From: Vitellaria paradoxa
Lineage: Eukaryota; Streptophyta; Magnoliopsida; Ericales; Sapotaceae
NCBI GenBank assembly: GCA_019916065.1
Contig: CM034234.1
Coordinates: forward strand, 12,134,520 to 12,198,519
DNA: 64,000 bases
Direction: 5' to 3'
The position numbers were made by a program, and so were the translations under genes. Shown piece by piece: positions 46,503-59,900 of the stretch (positions within the stretch are counted from its first letter, which is position 1; every line of letters begins with the position of its first letter). The notes below the pieces were generated by a model. It saw nothing but the letters and a program-made list of their open reading frames with translations, did not search any database and was not told the DNA's origin.

Positions 46503-49500
46503 ATGGAAATTGATTCCAATTTGATTAATCCGAGCTCAGAAACGCCTGAGGAAGATGCTTCTTCAGCTATGCCGATGGACTCAGAGGGATTGTCCAACAT
46601 TGCAGTAAGACACAAAGCACTTAATTTGGGTTTTTTTGGGTGTCATTGTGTTCCATGAATTGTCCCCTCATATTTTTTACTATTCTTGATTTGTTGTTGA
46701 TTGGTTCTTGTTTGTTTTGTGCAACTTTTCTAAGGGTAAAGAGAGAGATGATATTGCTAAGTCCATGGAAAATTTGAATATTGAGGCTGGAGAGGCTGGG
46801 TCGTCGTCAACCAATTTCAAAAGAAAGCCAGTTATCATCATAGTTGTAGGAATGGCTGGTATTATTTATATATATACATTTGGTGGCACGCGCAAAGAAA
46901 CTATTCTTTTGCCTTTTTTCTGATATATTATTTGATAAATATAACGAATTTCTTAGGGACGGGGAAAACAACATTCCTTCATCGCCTGGTTTGTCATACC
47001 CAAGCTTCAAACATCCGGGGATATGTAATGAATCTTGACCCTGCTGTTTTGACGCTCCCGTTTGGTGCAAACATTGATATAAGAGACACTGTCAAATACA
47101 AGGAGGTGATGAAGCAGTTCAATCTTGGTCCTAATGGGGGAATCCTGACATCACTAAACTTGTTTTCTACCAAGATTAATGAGGTAAAATTGTTGTTCAG
47201 AAAGTTTCTTTTTCTGGAAATTTAAATTATATGTTTTGTTTTTATATATGTTAAAAACTGAGGTGGCTCCAGTCTTACAACTAGTTTGATTGTCTATATT
47301 CGGGTTTATATATGGTTATCAAGCTTATTAGTTTGTAGTCTACCATGAACATCCATAAGGGGTTTCTATCTGGACTGTATCTGCTTAATTTGGGCACATG
47401 GCATTTCATTGGGCAGTTCCATTGATAGTTGGAATAGGATCCTTAACTTGCTTGCAATACGTGCAATACTGATTGGTTTGGACAGCTTTAGACTAAGGAA
47501 TTTTCATCTCAATCAGTCTATATGTTCTCTTCAAATTCTGCACTCGTGTAAAACTCTTTGTCCAGTCTTCACTACCTTGTGACACGTATACTGAATAATG
47601 GTAATGTTGATCCAGGTTGTTTCGGTTATTGAGAGACGGGCAGATCAGCTCGATTATGTTCTTGTGGACACTCCGGGTCAGATTGAGATATTCACATGGT
47701 CTGCTTCCGGAGCAATAATAACAGAAGCTTTTGCTTCAACCTTTCCAACTGTAATTACTTACGTAGTCGATACACCTCGTTCTGCCAATCCACAAACTTT
47801 TATGAGCAATATGCTTTATGCTTGTAGCATCCTCTACAAGACACGACTGCCTTTAGTGTTGGCATTCAACAAGACTGATGTGGCTCAGCACCAATTTGCT
47901 TTAGAGGTAATTTGTATTCCTTGGTTTACCTGCTACTTGTTGATGGTTATATAACTTATATTTAAATCAAGTGTTTTTCTCCATAGAGCATTGTCAAGCC
48001 TTTTGCTTTCTTTGTGCTTTTATTTTCTTCTTAATTATCTATAACCTGTTATCTCTTTATCACATTAAATTGAAGTGGTGTCATGCGAATAATCAATCGA
48101 GGATGAAATTAGAAATTATTGCGACTCTGAAGTGACATTGAACAATTTGTTTATAGATCTTTATTTTATTTATTTATTTATTATTATTTTTGAATAAAGT
48201 TATAGAGATGGAAATAAGATATTTGTTTGTCAAATAGAGGAGCTAACAAACAACCGGTGAATCAAAATTTAAAAGTCTTAAAGGAGACTCTGGTTTAATT
48301 TCAATTCATTGCCATTGTCAGCAGGCTCCATAAAAGCATCAAGAAACTTGTCAAGCAGTGTTGAAAATAGAATAGAAAGATGTGTCCACCTCATGCTTGC
48401 CAAAGATGTGTCCACCCAATTCTATAAAAGAATGCTACAAAATACTATCTCCCAAAACACTTTACCCCTTATACATTTTCTTATACATTATATTTTTAGT
48501 TTTTGGGCAATCATAGCTTGACGGTTCATCTATCCCAACTGCCATGAGATTTGAGGAGAATCGATGTGATACTAAGATTTGTATCTTGGAGTTGTTTAAA
48601 TCTGCTTGCACTTTCACATAGGGGGATTCTACGGCTTTCAAATAGTGTCTCCGACGAGACCTATCTCACACAAGCTTGATCTTTTTAATACTTCTGTTTA
48701 TTTTATGAATTTATATTATTTGGTACATGTGATGTGTGTTTTTATATATGTTGTGATGAATCTAAAGAAATTATCCTTAACTGCCTTGATATGGTTTATT
48801 TAATATGTGAAATCGTGACTCTTACTGAGATTATAAAATTAATAATATAAGTAATAAAATGGTGGCATAGCTTAGAAGGAACGTCTAGGATGTGGGAGAT
48901 TAACAATTTAACTAGCCTTCTTGCTTGTTTTATACTCTATGAAGGCTGTAGGTGGAGTGGATAAAATGAAGTGGATGGCTTCTAATTTCGGTTGGTTTAA
49001 TGTCAGATCTTATCTACGAGATATTGCAACTTTGAAGGGAATGTGGAGACCGATTTACCATGGAAGTGCGTTTGGTGTAACAGGCACCATCAAAGATTGC
49101 TTCTTTCCTGTGATGTTTGCTTCATGACAAGATGCTTGCAATGGATAATCTTTTATAAAAAGAAGAATTTGTTTTTTTCTTTTTTTGGTGGATTGGTGTT
49201 GCTTGTGTAAGAGAGACGTGAGTCTTTCAACCACCTTGTAGTTCATTGTGAGTGGATGAGAGGTTTATGGGAGTTGGTATGACTTGCTTTGGAATGCAGC
49301 AGGTTCATCCTACAGATGTGAAACAAGCTCTTAATTCTTTTGTTTGAGAGAGAGGAGGAGGAGGAGGAGGAGGAGGGGGGGGGGGAGCTAAAACTTCTAA
49401 AAGGAAAAGAAAGGCTGGACAGTTAGCCCCCTTTTGTCTTGTTTGGTTGGTTTGGAAGGAGAGGAATAGCCAAGGATACTGAAAGTTCTTTGTGTTGGTT

Positions 49501-51113
49501 GAAAAGTAATTTTTGCTCTATTTTGTATGGCTGGTTAACCCCCCCCCCCAAAAAAAAAAGAAATTATTAATTTTATTATCCATATGGAAGTTACTTGATT
49601 TTTTTAATTACATAGGCTTTTTTTTTTTTAATTTTATTTGGACATCCCCTTGATGCTTTTTTTAATAAACTCTTTTGTTTGCTTATACAAAATGTATAAG
49701 TGATGAAGCTGCCTCCCTCTTTAACACCCTGAGCTTACTTATCAGAGGGGGAAAACAAACCCACCTTGAGCTTATAGTTGAGAGGGTAACTAGCAATCTA
49801 ACTTGGCAGCAAAGTAGACAAATGTCTTGAGTTAAAACTTCACAACTAACCCAAAAGATCAATAAATGCACTTGTTTGCTTTACCACACCTGAGGGATGT
49901 ATTGGGGGTACAAAAGACTTGGCAAGGTAAGTGTTGGTTAAGATATAAAATTATTTATGACAATAGTTAGAAATGATCCATAAGATGCAATTATACATAT
50001 TTTGGTGATGGGGCAAAAATGGACATGGCAAGGTAAGTTGGTTAAGATCTAAAATTCTTCACGACAGTAGTTAGAAATGAAACATAAAATGAAATTATAG
50101 ATATTTGGTGGTGATGGAGCGAAAAGAGAGAGAAGGGAGATGGAGAGTATGCAATATGAGATATTTGGCTTAAATTTTCCTCTCTGAAAGTGAGGAGTGG
50201 ATGAAGACAGAAGTCTGGAAATTTCTCAATAACATATAGCTGTAAATATAAATATAGGGAACTCTGAAGAAACCTGTTGCCTATATACATGTTTATGTAT
50301 TTTTATTTTTATTTTTTATTTTTTTTCCCTGTAGTATTGTGCTTCCTTCGGGTGAAACTATCCCAGACCGGACCATATGGAGATTAATGTGTTTATTTTC
50401 CTATATATTTAAATTGAGTCTTCCTGTTTGCTTTTGATTTGTTTTGAATAATGCACTGTTGCTATTGTTGTGTGTAGTGGATGGAGGACTTTGAGGTATT
50501 TCATGCTGCTCTAGATTCAGATCATTCATATACGTCAACCCTTACTAGAAGCCTCTCACTTGCTCTGGAGGAGTTCTACAAGAATCTGAGATCCGTTGGA
50601 GTGTCTGCAGTTTCCGGTGCCGGGATGGAAGCTTTCTTCAAGGCCATTGAAGAAAGTGCAAAAGAGTACATGGAAACCTACAAGTATAGCTTATATACAA
50701 TACCTCTCCGTGTTATTTCTTTTTCCAAGTGTAGCACATATATATTCAAATGGGCATGTTGTGGTTTATGCTTGTTGACATGGTTTCTTTTTATTATATA
50801 CGATAATTCTTATGTTGCATTTGCTCGCTTTTGCAGGGCTGATCTTGACAAGAGACGGGCAGAGAAGCAGCGATTGGAGGAAGAACGGAGAAGGGAGGAA
50901 ATGGAAAAGCTAAGAAAGGATATGGAGAAGTCCAGGGGAGAAACTGTGGTCTTGAGCACAGGTCTGAAGGGAAGAGAAACTGGTAGTAAGGCCATGGTGG
51001 ATGAAGAAGATGAAGAGGAAGAGGAAGATGAAGATGGTTACGAGAGGTTTACTGAGGAAGAAGATGTTATAGATGAGGATGAGGATGAAGAGGTTGCCAG
51101 TTTTTCATTTTAA
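46503..51113 (+). CDS. QQT2: GPN-loop GTPase (GPN1/QQT2 family)
   Basis: Exons: 46503-46604, 46735-46858, 46957-47183, 47616-47906, 50478-50683, 50837-51113; all phases agree and give 408 aa. The start is the ATG in AAAATGGAAATTG (MEIDSN), similar to the start of the Arabidopsis protein. Motifs: P-loop GMAGTGKTT at 73-81, the family-defining Gly-Pro-Asn at 133-135, DTPG at 169-172, NKTD at 236-239, then a C-terminal coiled coil and a very acidic tail. GPN1 proteins form dimers with other GPN GTPases and help assemble and import RNA polymerase II; the Arabidopsis orthologue is needed for early embryo division. No frameshift or stop is present, unlike ERG upstream. Intron 4 (2571 bp) holds a LINE fragment. 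I am sure of the family and fairly sure of the paralogue. Confidence 0.94.
48921..49560 (+). mobile_element. LINE fragment in intron 4 of the GPN-loop GTPase gene
   Basis: Broken translation shows [26 protein letters not shown], then CLCKRDVS with [12 protein letters not shown] and [12 protein letters not shown]. These are the C-terminal zf-RVT segments of a plant LINE. A GGA/G-rich tract at 49355-49386 interrupts it, and a C9-A10 run near 49540-49560 marks the 3' end. It is a different copy from the one in ERG intron 1, with the same orientation as the gene. Confidence 0.78.
49355..49386. repeat. GGA microsatellite with G-run
   Basis: Seven or so GGA units lead into a run of about eleven G, potentially able to form a G-quadruplex on the + strand. 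Confidence 0.8.
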
Positions 51114-52989
51114 CTTGACGTTTTCCTGGCTTGTTTTCGTCCAATCAAAACCCTTTAGAGGAGTATCAGAGTAACTAAATCTGAATTCATGAGATGATAG
51201 ATTATCATTTCATGCTGGAAACGCTTTCTTCCTGGATGCTGTTTGTACAGTTTACTTAGGTACATTTTTGAACTTTACAGTTTTTCAGTCGGTTGCTGGC
51301 GCAAAATATTCGTGAATTGTTTTTGCTGATCAGTTTTCCTCCTTCACCGCTCTTGAGAATTTTGCATTTGAAAAAGGTGGGGGAGACTGGCAGCTTGTGA
51401 AGTTCTATATTTTCTGATAACCTAACTAGGACAAAGAAACCCTTCATGTTAATGCACAAGTTTGATCAAAAGCTTTTAGTCACAGTTGAATGCGTGCCCA
51501 TTGCAGTTCCATTGATAATTTTATTTATAGGCCTGCAGTTTGTTTTTTGGATGCCAACTTATCTTTCCTCTATGGTAATATGATAAAAAGGTAATTTAGT
51601 GTGTAAGTTTCTTGCATTATGGGATTTGAGGAGGGTAGTTCTTTTTCTATACTAGCAGAAATGATTTCAGATTCGAACACTTGACTCGCAGGTGAAATGG
51701 GATAACTTCACATGCTTGATGGTAATATGATATGCATGTTTTCTGTGGACACTTGAAGAGCACACTGGTTGTTTGAGCTGATATTATTATTATTTACACT
51801 CTTTTTATCAAATTTTATTGTGCGACTTAATGTGAATCTGCAATCTAAATTAGATTGGGCACGCAGGCATGGAACCCATCGTAATGGGAGCGAGTGCTAG
51901 TTGTTCACATGCATTAGCAAAATTAGACTAAAAATGATTCAATTTTCCCACAAAAAAAAAAAAAAATGTCAACTGAAAATCATATTGTCCCTTGCTTATT
52001 TTCATATTTTTAGTTGCTTACTTTTAATTCACATTCTGTTTTAAGTGACATTTTTGGCATTCTGTTTTAATTGACACTCTGTCTGAAAGGGTGAATTTAA
52101 TGAAATTTGATTTTAATGTGTTGAGAATTTTCAATAATTCTTATATTTGAAATTAAAATAAAATTTTATGAGTTGAATTTGATTTTGTTTCATAACTTAA
52201 CTTATGAGATTTTTATATTATTTGAAATATAAATCAAAACAAGAATTCATTCTTTTCTTAAATCATTTAAGTGAACAAGTTTATCCTTATATATTATATT
52301 TATTATATTTTTATTTTTTATAAATATGGTTAAATTTGATATTTTTTAAATTAAATTAATTTTTAAATTCAAATGTATGTGTTAAATATAATTATTTATT
52401 TATTAAATAAAATTAATTATTTATTTTAAAATTTAATCAGGAATGTTTCTAAATAAATGGTAAAGAAATTTAAAAATAAAAAATAAATAATGCCACAATA
52501 TGTCGTATATACTATATAGAATTATATATAATGTGAGATTGGTGGAAATGAAATGGTACAAATTAGCATGAGATATTTATTCTATTTCAGATATATAAGA
52601 TATATATAGTACCAGAATTTTATCATCCCGCAAAACAATCCAATCCAACACTATTTTTATATGCAATAGAAAAGTATTACACACACATAATTTCATGATG
52701 AAAAATTCCAATAAAAATGACATGAGAATTGTATCAATCAAATTATGAGTTACAACAGTATGTATTTTATTAACAATAAGAGAAAAGAGAAATTAAATAA
52801 GATACAACAATTATTTACGTTAAGATTGGCATTTGGCTCACCAACAAAAATATGAAAAGTTAACTTTTACGAAAATCTTAGAATTTTTTTAATTTTTATA
52901 AATGTTTACTAAATACCTAATTACCAAAAATAAAGTGCCGCGTATAAAAAATATATATATATATATATACACAAAAAAGTTGTGCGTTT
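51114..52989. other. Spacer between the GPN-loop GTPase and galactokinase genes
   Basis: The first few hundred bases are likely the 3' UTR and terminator of the upstream gene. The rest is AT-rich with an A14-type run near 51953 and an (AT)n run at 52953-52970. No supported ORF. Confidence 0.5.
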
Positions 52990-53343
52990 TTAGAAGGTGT
53001 TTGGCAACTCAAAAATTAGTAAAAAAATACTAAAAGTTGATTTTTGTGTGTTTGGTAAGACCACAAATTTTCTCACTTTTTTTATTTGCTACAGTAAAAA
53101 GTACCACTCTATAATTACAACTTTTTTGATTTGTTACAGTAAAAAATATACCAAACACTCAAAAGTTATAACTTTTTTACTTTACTACAGTAAAAAATTT
53201 ACCAAACACCCAAAAGTTACTAAAAAAATATTAAAAATTCCACTTGATTCAACCAAACACACAAAAAAGTACAAAAAAAAAAAAAAAAAAACCAAAAAAC
53301 TATCAAAATTTAAATTTTTTTTTAACTTCCAAACATCCTCTTA
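52990..53343. mobile_element. Probable MITE upstream of galactokinase, about 350 bp
   Basis: The ends are imperfect inverted repeats: TTAGAAGGTGTTTGGCAACT on the left against TAAGAGGATGTTTGGAAGTT read inward from the right. The interior is a set of alternating inverted words (GTGTTTGGTAA, CAAACACCCAAAAGTTA, CTACAGTAAAAAAT) that can fold extensively. There is no coding capacity. The target duplication is unclear. Confidence 0.55.
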
Positions 53344-53611
53344 GTGGGCGCAAACTCCGCTAAGATGAGAAAGATTTAACTGTAACGATACACGAAAGGA
53401 GAAAAATTAGACGAGAGAGAAATGATAAACTTTTTTTCCATAAATAATATTTTAACGACCCACCAAAAGTGGGACTCCCGTGAACAAAGGATTCGTCAAT
53501 CACATCGTTTGGATTTAGCTCGACCCACCCCATTCTGTGGTTTAAAACAAATCTCTTTATCCAAACAGAAACTTTTACCAGAAACGCCTATTCCAAACAC
53601 CACGGTATCTT

Positions 53612-53619
53612 TATATAAT
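53612..53619 (+). promoter_or_regulatory. Candidate TATA box of galactokinase
   Basis: TATATAAT lies about 135 bp before the start codon, a plausible position for a promoter with a 100-bp leader. Confidence 0.45.
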
Positions 53620-53751
53620 ATAAATGTAGAGTCGCTATGTTTTCGAAGGAAATTGATAAGACGAAGAGGAAATTGACGAGACGAATGCTCTCTCTGTTTC
53701 GTCGTCAGCGATCCAATCGTCAGTCAGGGCAAAGCAAAAACGAAAGCAGAA

Positions 53752-53918
53752 ATGGCGGGACACGAAGACCTTCCGGTTCCAATATACTCGACTCTCGAAC
53801 CAGTCTACGGTGAAGGCCCTCAACTCGAAGAGGCTCGGCGCCGATTCGACAATTTGAAATCCAGGTTCGTTCAAGTCTTCGGCCACCTTCCCGACGTCTA
53901 CGCTCGATCTCCAGGTAC

Positions 53919-53960
<42 letters not shown>

Positions 53961-56900
53961 GTATGTGCGTGTGTGCGCGCAGTGTAATTGACCGGCGGAT
54001 GCGGTGCAGGACGGGTGAATTTGATTGGAGAACACATTGACTACGAGGGCTACTCGGTGCTGCCGATGGCCATTCGGCAGGACACCATCGTCGCTATCCG
54101 GAAGCGCGATGCTGGCGAGTCCGAGAAGCGCCTTTTGATTGCCAATGTTAGCGAGAAATACGCTTTGTGTACTTATCCTGCTGATCCAGACCAGGTATAG
54201 ATAAGCCTCCATATATTTAGCTTATACGCTGCGCTTCTTCTTGTTTTCCGCCTTCTTTATTTTCGTCCATTTTTGTTCGATGGTGATATATATATATATA
54301 TATATTGAGGTCTCTTTTGATTTTTTGACCTAATTTGGGTAGTTTGATTGATGTAATGTGATTGGGGGATGATGATGATGATATAATGAAAAACAAGGGA
54401 AAGCTAGAAGCTTGAGTGAGTCTGTTGAATATTGGCTTTCTCGTTGAACTCTTTCCACTATGTTAAGGATTTACTGGCTGTTGATTTCCTTTTCATGATG
54501 GCTTTGCTTCATTTGCCTGAGAACTCTATACTGTGTATACGTGATTGGATTTCTTTATTTCGCAGGATATTGATCTGAAGAACCATAGATGGGGTCATTA
54601 TTTCATTTGCGGGTGAGTTGTCAATATGATGTTTTAATTTAGGTTATTGACTCATACGTAAATGGTAACTAAAGTTTTAAACTTTGTGGTACTTTCTTGC
54701 TTCATTGTAAATATGTCAACTAAAGGTTGAAATGATGTTAGGTAGTGCTACGTTGGTCCAAAATGAACTTGTTTAAAAAGCTGGGATGGGGCAACCCTGG
54801 AGGACAATGTTCCCGGACAAAAATAACCCTCCTCAAATCTTTTGAGACTCAAACTAGGTTGAAACAAGGGGAAGCATGAGGCTGGGTGGGATTCTGTCGG
54901 GATAGTCACATATTCATTTAATATAATGTATTTTCTTTGCCTAACTCATTCTTAATGTGCATTTGCCAACAAGTTCTGTGGGCTACAGAAATTATAGCAG
55001 TGTGACTCTAGGAGCTTTGGTGTTTCCCTTTTTTCCTTAGTGTTAATGTGGGATGTATGTTTTATTTTTTTAACTTGTGTTGGTCACTTTTTTTTAAAAA
55101 TTGCTTCTATCAAATGTTATAAATAGGAATAATGTTATTTGATTAAACTTTATCTTTTACTAAATCACTAAGTTCGAGATATGCTGTTTCTAAATTAAAA
55201 GAATGCTTAATGCTGTATTAAAACAGGTTCAACTTTTTCCCCTCATTTTGAAAATTTTGTGGTCTTTTATAGTAATTTAGCACAATGTAGTTTTTGTCTC
55301 AAAATGATCTACATTTGGCCTCTTGTACTGCGTTTAACTAACCCCTAAATTTGTACTTGACTTCTAAAGATACACTCCTCGAGGTGGTCTAAAAGAGTCA
55401 AATTCCAGTCCTGTCTGCATACTGATGCAGGACAGAAATCTTATCCTATCTCTAGGGGATGTACTAACCATTTCCATCCCAAATTTGATGTTCTAGAAGA
55501 TTTTTTTTTGGGGGGGGGTCTTTGAAGTGGGTGTTGGAATTGCTACAAATTATTCTATTGTGATATTTACACCGGTGTAAACCAGTCATTGGTCGATCAT
55601 CTGTGCTTCAAGCCAAAGTTCCTCAGCTGAACTGAACCATTAGTGCCAAAAGGTGTAAAGACTTCTAAATTTGCTGCTTTGTGATGCGAGGGTAGGAGAG
55701 ACATCACTCTTCTATGGCGGCAGAAAATTGGATTTAATGTATTTACCACGAGTACTAATTAAAGCTAAACATTATATATCACTTTTGAACTGCAAACCAT
55801 AAAGCACCTTTGTTGGTTGATTGTTCATCTTCTCTTGGGACTGCTTCCACCACTGGAAATCTGATAGTATGAGCTGTGCAGGTACAAGGGCTACTATGAG
55901 TATGCTAAATTAAAAGGACTGGATGTTGGTGTACCAGTTGGACTTGATGTCATGATTGACGGAACTGTTCCCACAGGTATAATTTCTCTCAACTTTCATG
56001 CAAAGCATATATGCAAGCGACTTATAATTACTTGGCAATTGTAGTATTTTATGGATAGCTTCCCAAATCTAAGACCCTACTTTTTATCTAGGGTCTGGAT
56101 TGTCTAGCTCTGCAGCATTTGTTTGCTCTTCTACAATTGCTATAATGGCTGCCTTTGATGTGAACTTTCCAAAGGTATTCGAATCAAGTTTCCTGCTCAA
56201 ACTTCAATCTAGGAAAGTTTACTTTTTGGTATGAATTTTACATTTTGTGTGAGAGTCCTGAAACCTTCATTAAACCAAATTTGTATGATCGCATAAATCA
56301 TCTACTCATTGCATAAATGTTCCTTGCTTAATATATTTAGGTTTTGTTTGTTATTTAACTATACCTACCTTTATTTAAAAAAAAAAATCCTATACAGAAC
56401 AGGTTAAATAACAGCATTCGATGACTTTGAACCATGACTAAATTGGTGCCTGGTTTTTCTAGAGGATTAAGAGTATTAGGTGCTGACCTTAGGCAGATAA
56501 AAATTTTGACTAATTGACAAAAATTATTAGTAAAATGTAGGTCCAAAGGCTGGTAGATAGAGACTTGTTGAGAAAAAATTGTCCATTTAGTGAATGACTA
56601 AAATATTTTATTGTTTCTTTTTACCGATTTTATGTCATCTCTTTATTTTGCAGAAAGAAATTGCACAGCTTACATGTGAATGTGAACGGCACATTGGGAC
56701 ACAATCTGGTGGAATGGACCAGGTTACATATCCTCCATTATGTACTTCTGAATTTTATTTTAGTTTTTGGGTCTTCAGGTTACTATTGGAAAAAATCAAC
56801 GAAATCTTATATCTTAGAACTATTCTTTTCAAGAATAGTGTCTCCTAGTAAAGAGTTTGCATGCTTGTAATTTATAGAACCTCATTCAGTGATTCCTTTT

Positions 56901-59900
56901 AGCTTGCAACACTTCAAAATTTTGTTCTTTGTACTGACAGATATTTCTAAAAATTCAAAGTCTTTCTTTGTGAGTTAGTGTGCTCTACTGTCATTTAACA
57001 GTTAGTGATTAAATCTGAAACATAACTAGGATTGTCCTATCTTATGTTTTCTGTTCTTAAATGGCATTCACAATTCTTACAAGTGATTGATGATCAATGG
57101 AGTTATAAATTTTCTCCAGCATGTGTTCACTTTGGTTTTTTTAATCCTTGATAATACAACTACTTGGTATTTTCACAATATCTACTATAGCTGAAGCATC
57201 ATCGCGTTTATGTTTCCCCAGCACACCAGTTTTTCGGTTGCCCATTGAAACAAATACATGTTCTTTTAGGTAAGATTGGCCATAACCTATACCAGTCTCT
57301 GTCTTGATTCACCTTGCAGGCTATCTCTGTTATGGCTCAATCTGGGTTTGCAGAACTGATTGATTTCAATCCCGTTCGTGCAACTGATGTGAAACTTCCT
57401 GCTGGTGGGACTTTTGTAATATGTAATTCATTGGCTGAATCCCAGAAAGCGGTCACTGCTGCTATAAATTACAATAACCGGGTTGTTGAATGCCGACTAG
57501 CCGCTGTAAGTTTTATTGGTTTCATTTTAATTTTTTATTGTTTGTGGAATTTTTACTATGCATCTTTATCAAAATGACTTAAAGCATTATTCTATGTAGA
57601 TCCTGTAACCATTTTGAGAACTCCTTGTATTACAATCTATAGCTCACTTTCTAAGTTATTGTCAAATGCAATTATTATTCAAAGGAGGAAACCTCTCACT
57701 CTGGCTCATTACTTGTTTTTGCAAACCCTTCCATTCTTCTTTCTCTGTTGTTAAAGTTTTCTCTTCAACTTTTGACTTATCCTTTCTTAATTTTAGCATC
57801 AGACATGACAAAACACAGCATATGTGCCACTTTTTAAATGCTATTTGTTTGCTTGATGATCTCAGAGTCTTGGTTATTTCTTCTTATGCCATCGGAAGGG
57901 GAAAAATATTAATAGTTTGGAGCTTTTTATTAGAAGTTGCAGCTCTGCATTAAAAGTCATGTGGGAGTTAATTACTCAAAACGTAAATGTGACACCAAGA
58001 GTTGTACGTTGAATGAGTTCTGCATTCAGCTATTTTTTCAACAGGTTTTGAATTTTAAAACTAAGAATTTTATCATTCGCTTTGCGTAGCTGACAAATAA
58101 ATTAGAAGAGATATGGATAGCTAGACTTCCTAATACCTCAGCTTTTTACCATTAAATTATCTGTTGCACTCACAATAATGTAGGTTTCTGCAGATTATTC
58201 TTGGTATAAAGCTTGGAATGAAACCTCAGGAAGCGGTATCCAAAGTGAAAACTCTTTCTGATGTTGAAGGCTTGTGTGTATCATTTGCTGGAAGCCATGG
58301 ATCTTCTGATCCTGTTGTTGCTGTCAAGGTATCTATTTATTTACCAGAAGGTTTTTTTAATCTTTAAGTTTTTTCGTTTCTTGTTTGTTTGGTGCCTTTA
58401 CTTTGTGTAACACCATCAGAGGCTGTTAAAATCACGCATTTTGGGTGTACTTGTATAGCAGCTCTAAGGAGGTCATTATGATCATGGATTTTGGGTTATG
58501 TCATTTGTGGGGATGTTATGTTTCTCCAAGTGAGCATAAAAATTTTATCTGTTAATGTAGCATTAATACTTAGAGTTAGTATAGCATTAATAGTTAGTGT
58601 ATATGGACACTTGGTAACCGAATGATCACCAAGGTAAGCTGTATAGTCTTTCTCCTTTGTGTATATAAATCAGTCCACACACTTGAATCTTGTGTGGAAA
58701 ATATTTATCACAATCTTATCATTGTATCAGAGCAAGATTAGTGAGTGTAATTGAGTGAGTCGCTGAAGAAAGTCCCACGCGCCGCTACGCGTCTCTACTG
58801 TCACTGCGCGTGGGCTTCACGCGCCGACGCCAAAGCCGCGCGTGAGGGCGCGTGTCTCGACGTTTGAGTTCCAATCTTCTTTGCCGACTGTTTTACTCCC
58901 TGTGACGAGTCTACCAGTGTAATTAGATTGGTAATTTGTCAACCTTTGTTTGATTCCTCTTCTTTGTCGTCACTGTTCATCTGCCGTGTGTCCCTGTACT
59001 GTTCAAAGTTACATTTTTTGATCTTAAATGGCTGTTGGAACCCCGATTGATCAGAAGATAATGAGTGGTTCTGTTCCAATTCCACAACAATTGACAACTC
59101 GGAAGTTGAATGGAACGAACTACATCCAGTGGTCCAAGGCAATTAAGATTGCTTTAACTGGATATGGTAAGAAGAAGCATTTGACTGAGCCAGCACCTCC
59201 TGAAAATGATCCTAAGTTTGATATTTGGGTCCAAGAAGATGCCCATCTTGTTAGTTTGCTGTGGAATTCCATGGAGCCCAATATCACTGACATGTGTACT
59301 TACTTAGACACGTGTAAGGATATATGGGAATATATTCGCCTATTGTTCTCCAGTGATCTCACTCGGATGTACGACCTATCACTAGAATTCTTTTAGCTCC
59401 AGCAGTCTGGCAAACCAGTTACTGAATACTTTGCCTCTCTCAAGCGTGTCCATGAGGAATTGAACTCTCTGCAACCATTATCCACAGATATTAATGTTAT
59501 ACAGAAACAGAGAGAACATATGGTGGTGCTTCGTTTTCTTGCTGGGCTAGATCCTGAGTTTGAGCTTGTCAAAGCCCAGATACTCAGTCTAGCAAACCAA
59601 TTACTGAATACTTTGCCTCTCTCTAGCGTGTCCATGAGGAATTGAATTCTCTGCAACCATTATCCACAGATATTAATGTTATGCAGAAACAGAGAGAACA
59701 AATGGTGGTGCTTCGTTTTCTTGCTGGGCTAAATCCTGTGTTTGAGCTTGTCAAAGCCCAGATACTCAATGGGGCCACTCTTCCCTCATTCGCAGAGACA
59801 TATTCCAGGGTTATAAGAGCTGCATCTAAGGAATCATCAACTAATTCTGAGCCTGTACGTTCTGCCTTAATTAGTCAGACTCCCTTAGATAATAAAAGCC

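Noticed and set aside
51655..51930. Possible SINE from AGATTCGAACA resembling an inverted B box
   Set aside because: No A box at the right distance and no flanking duplication.
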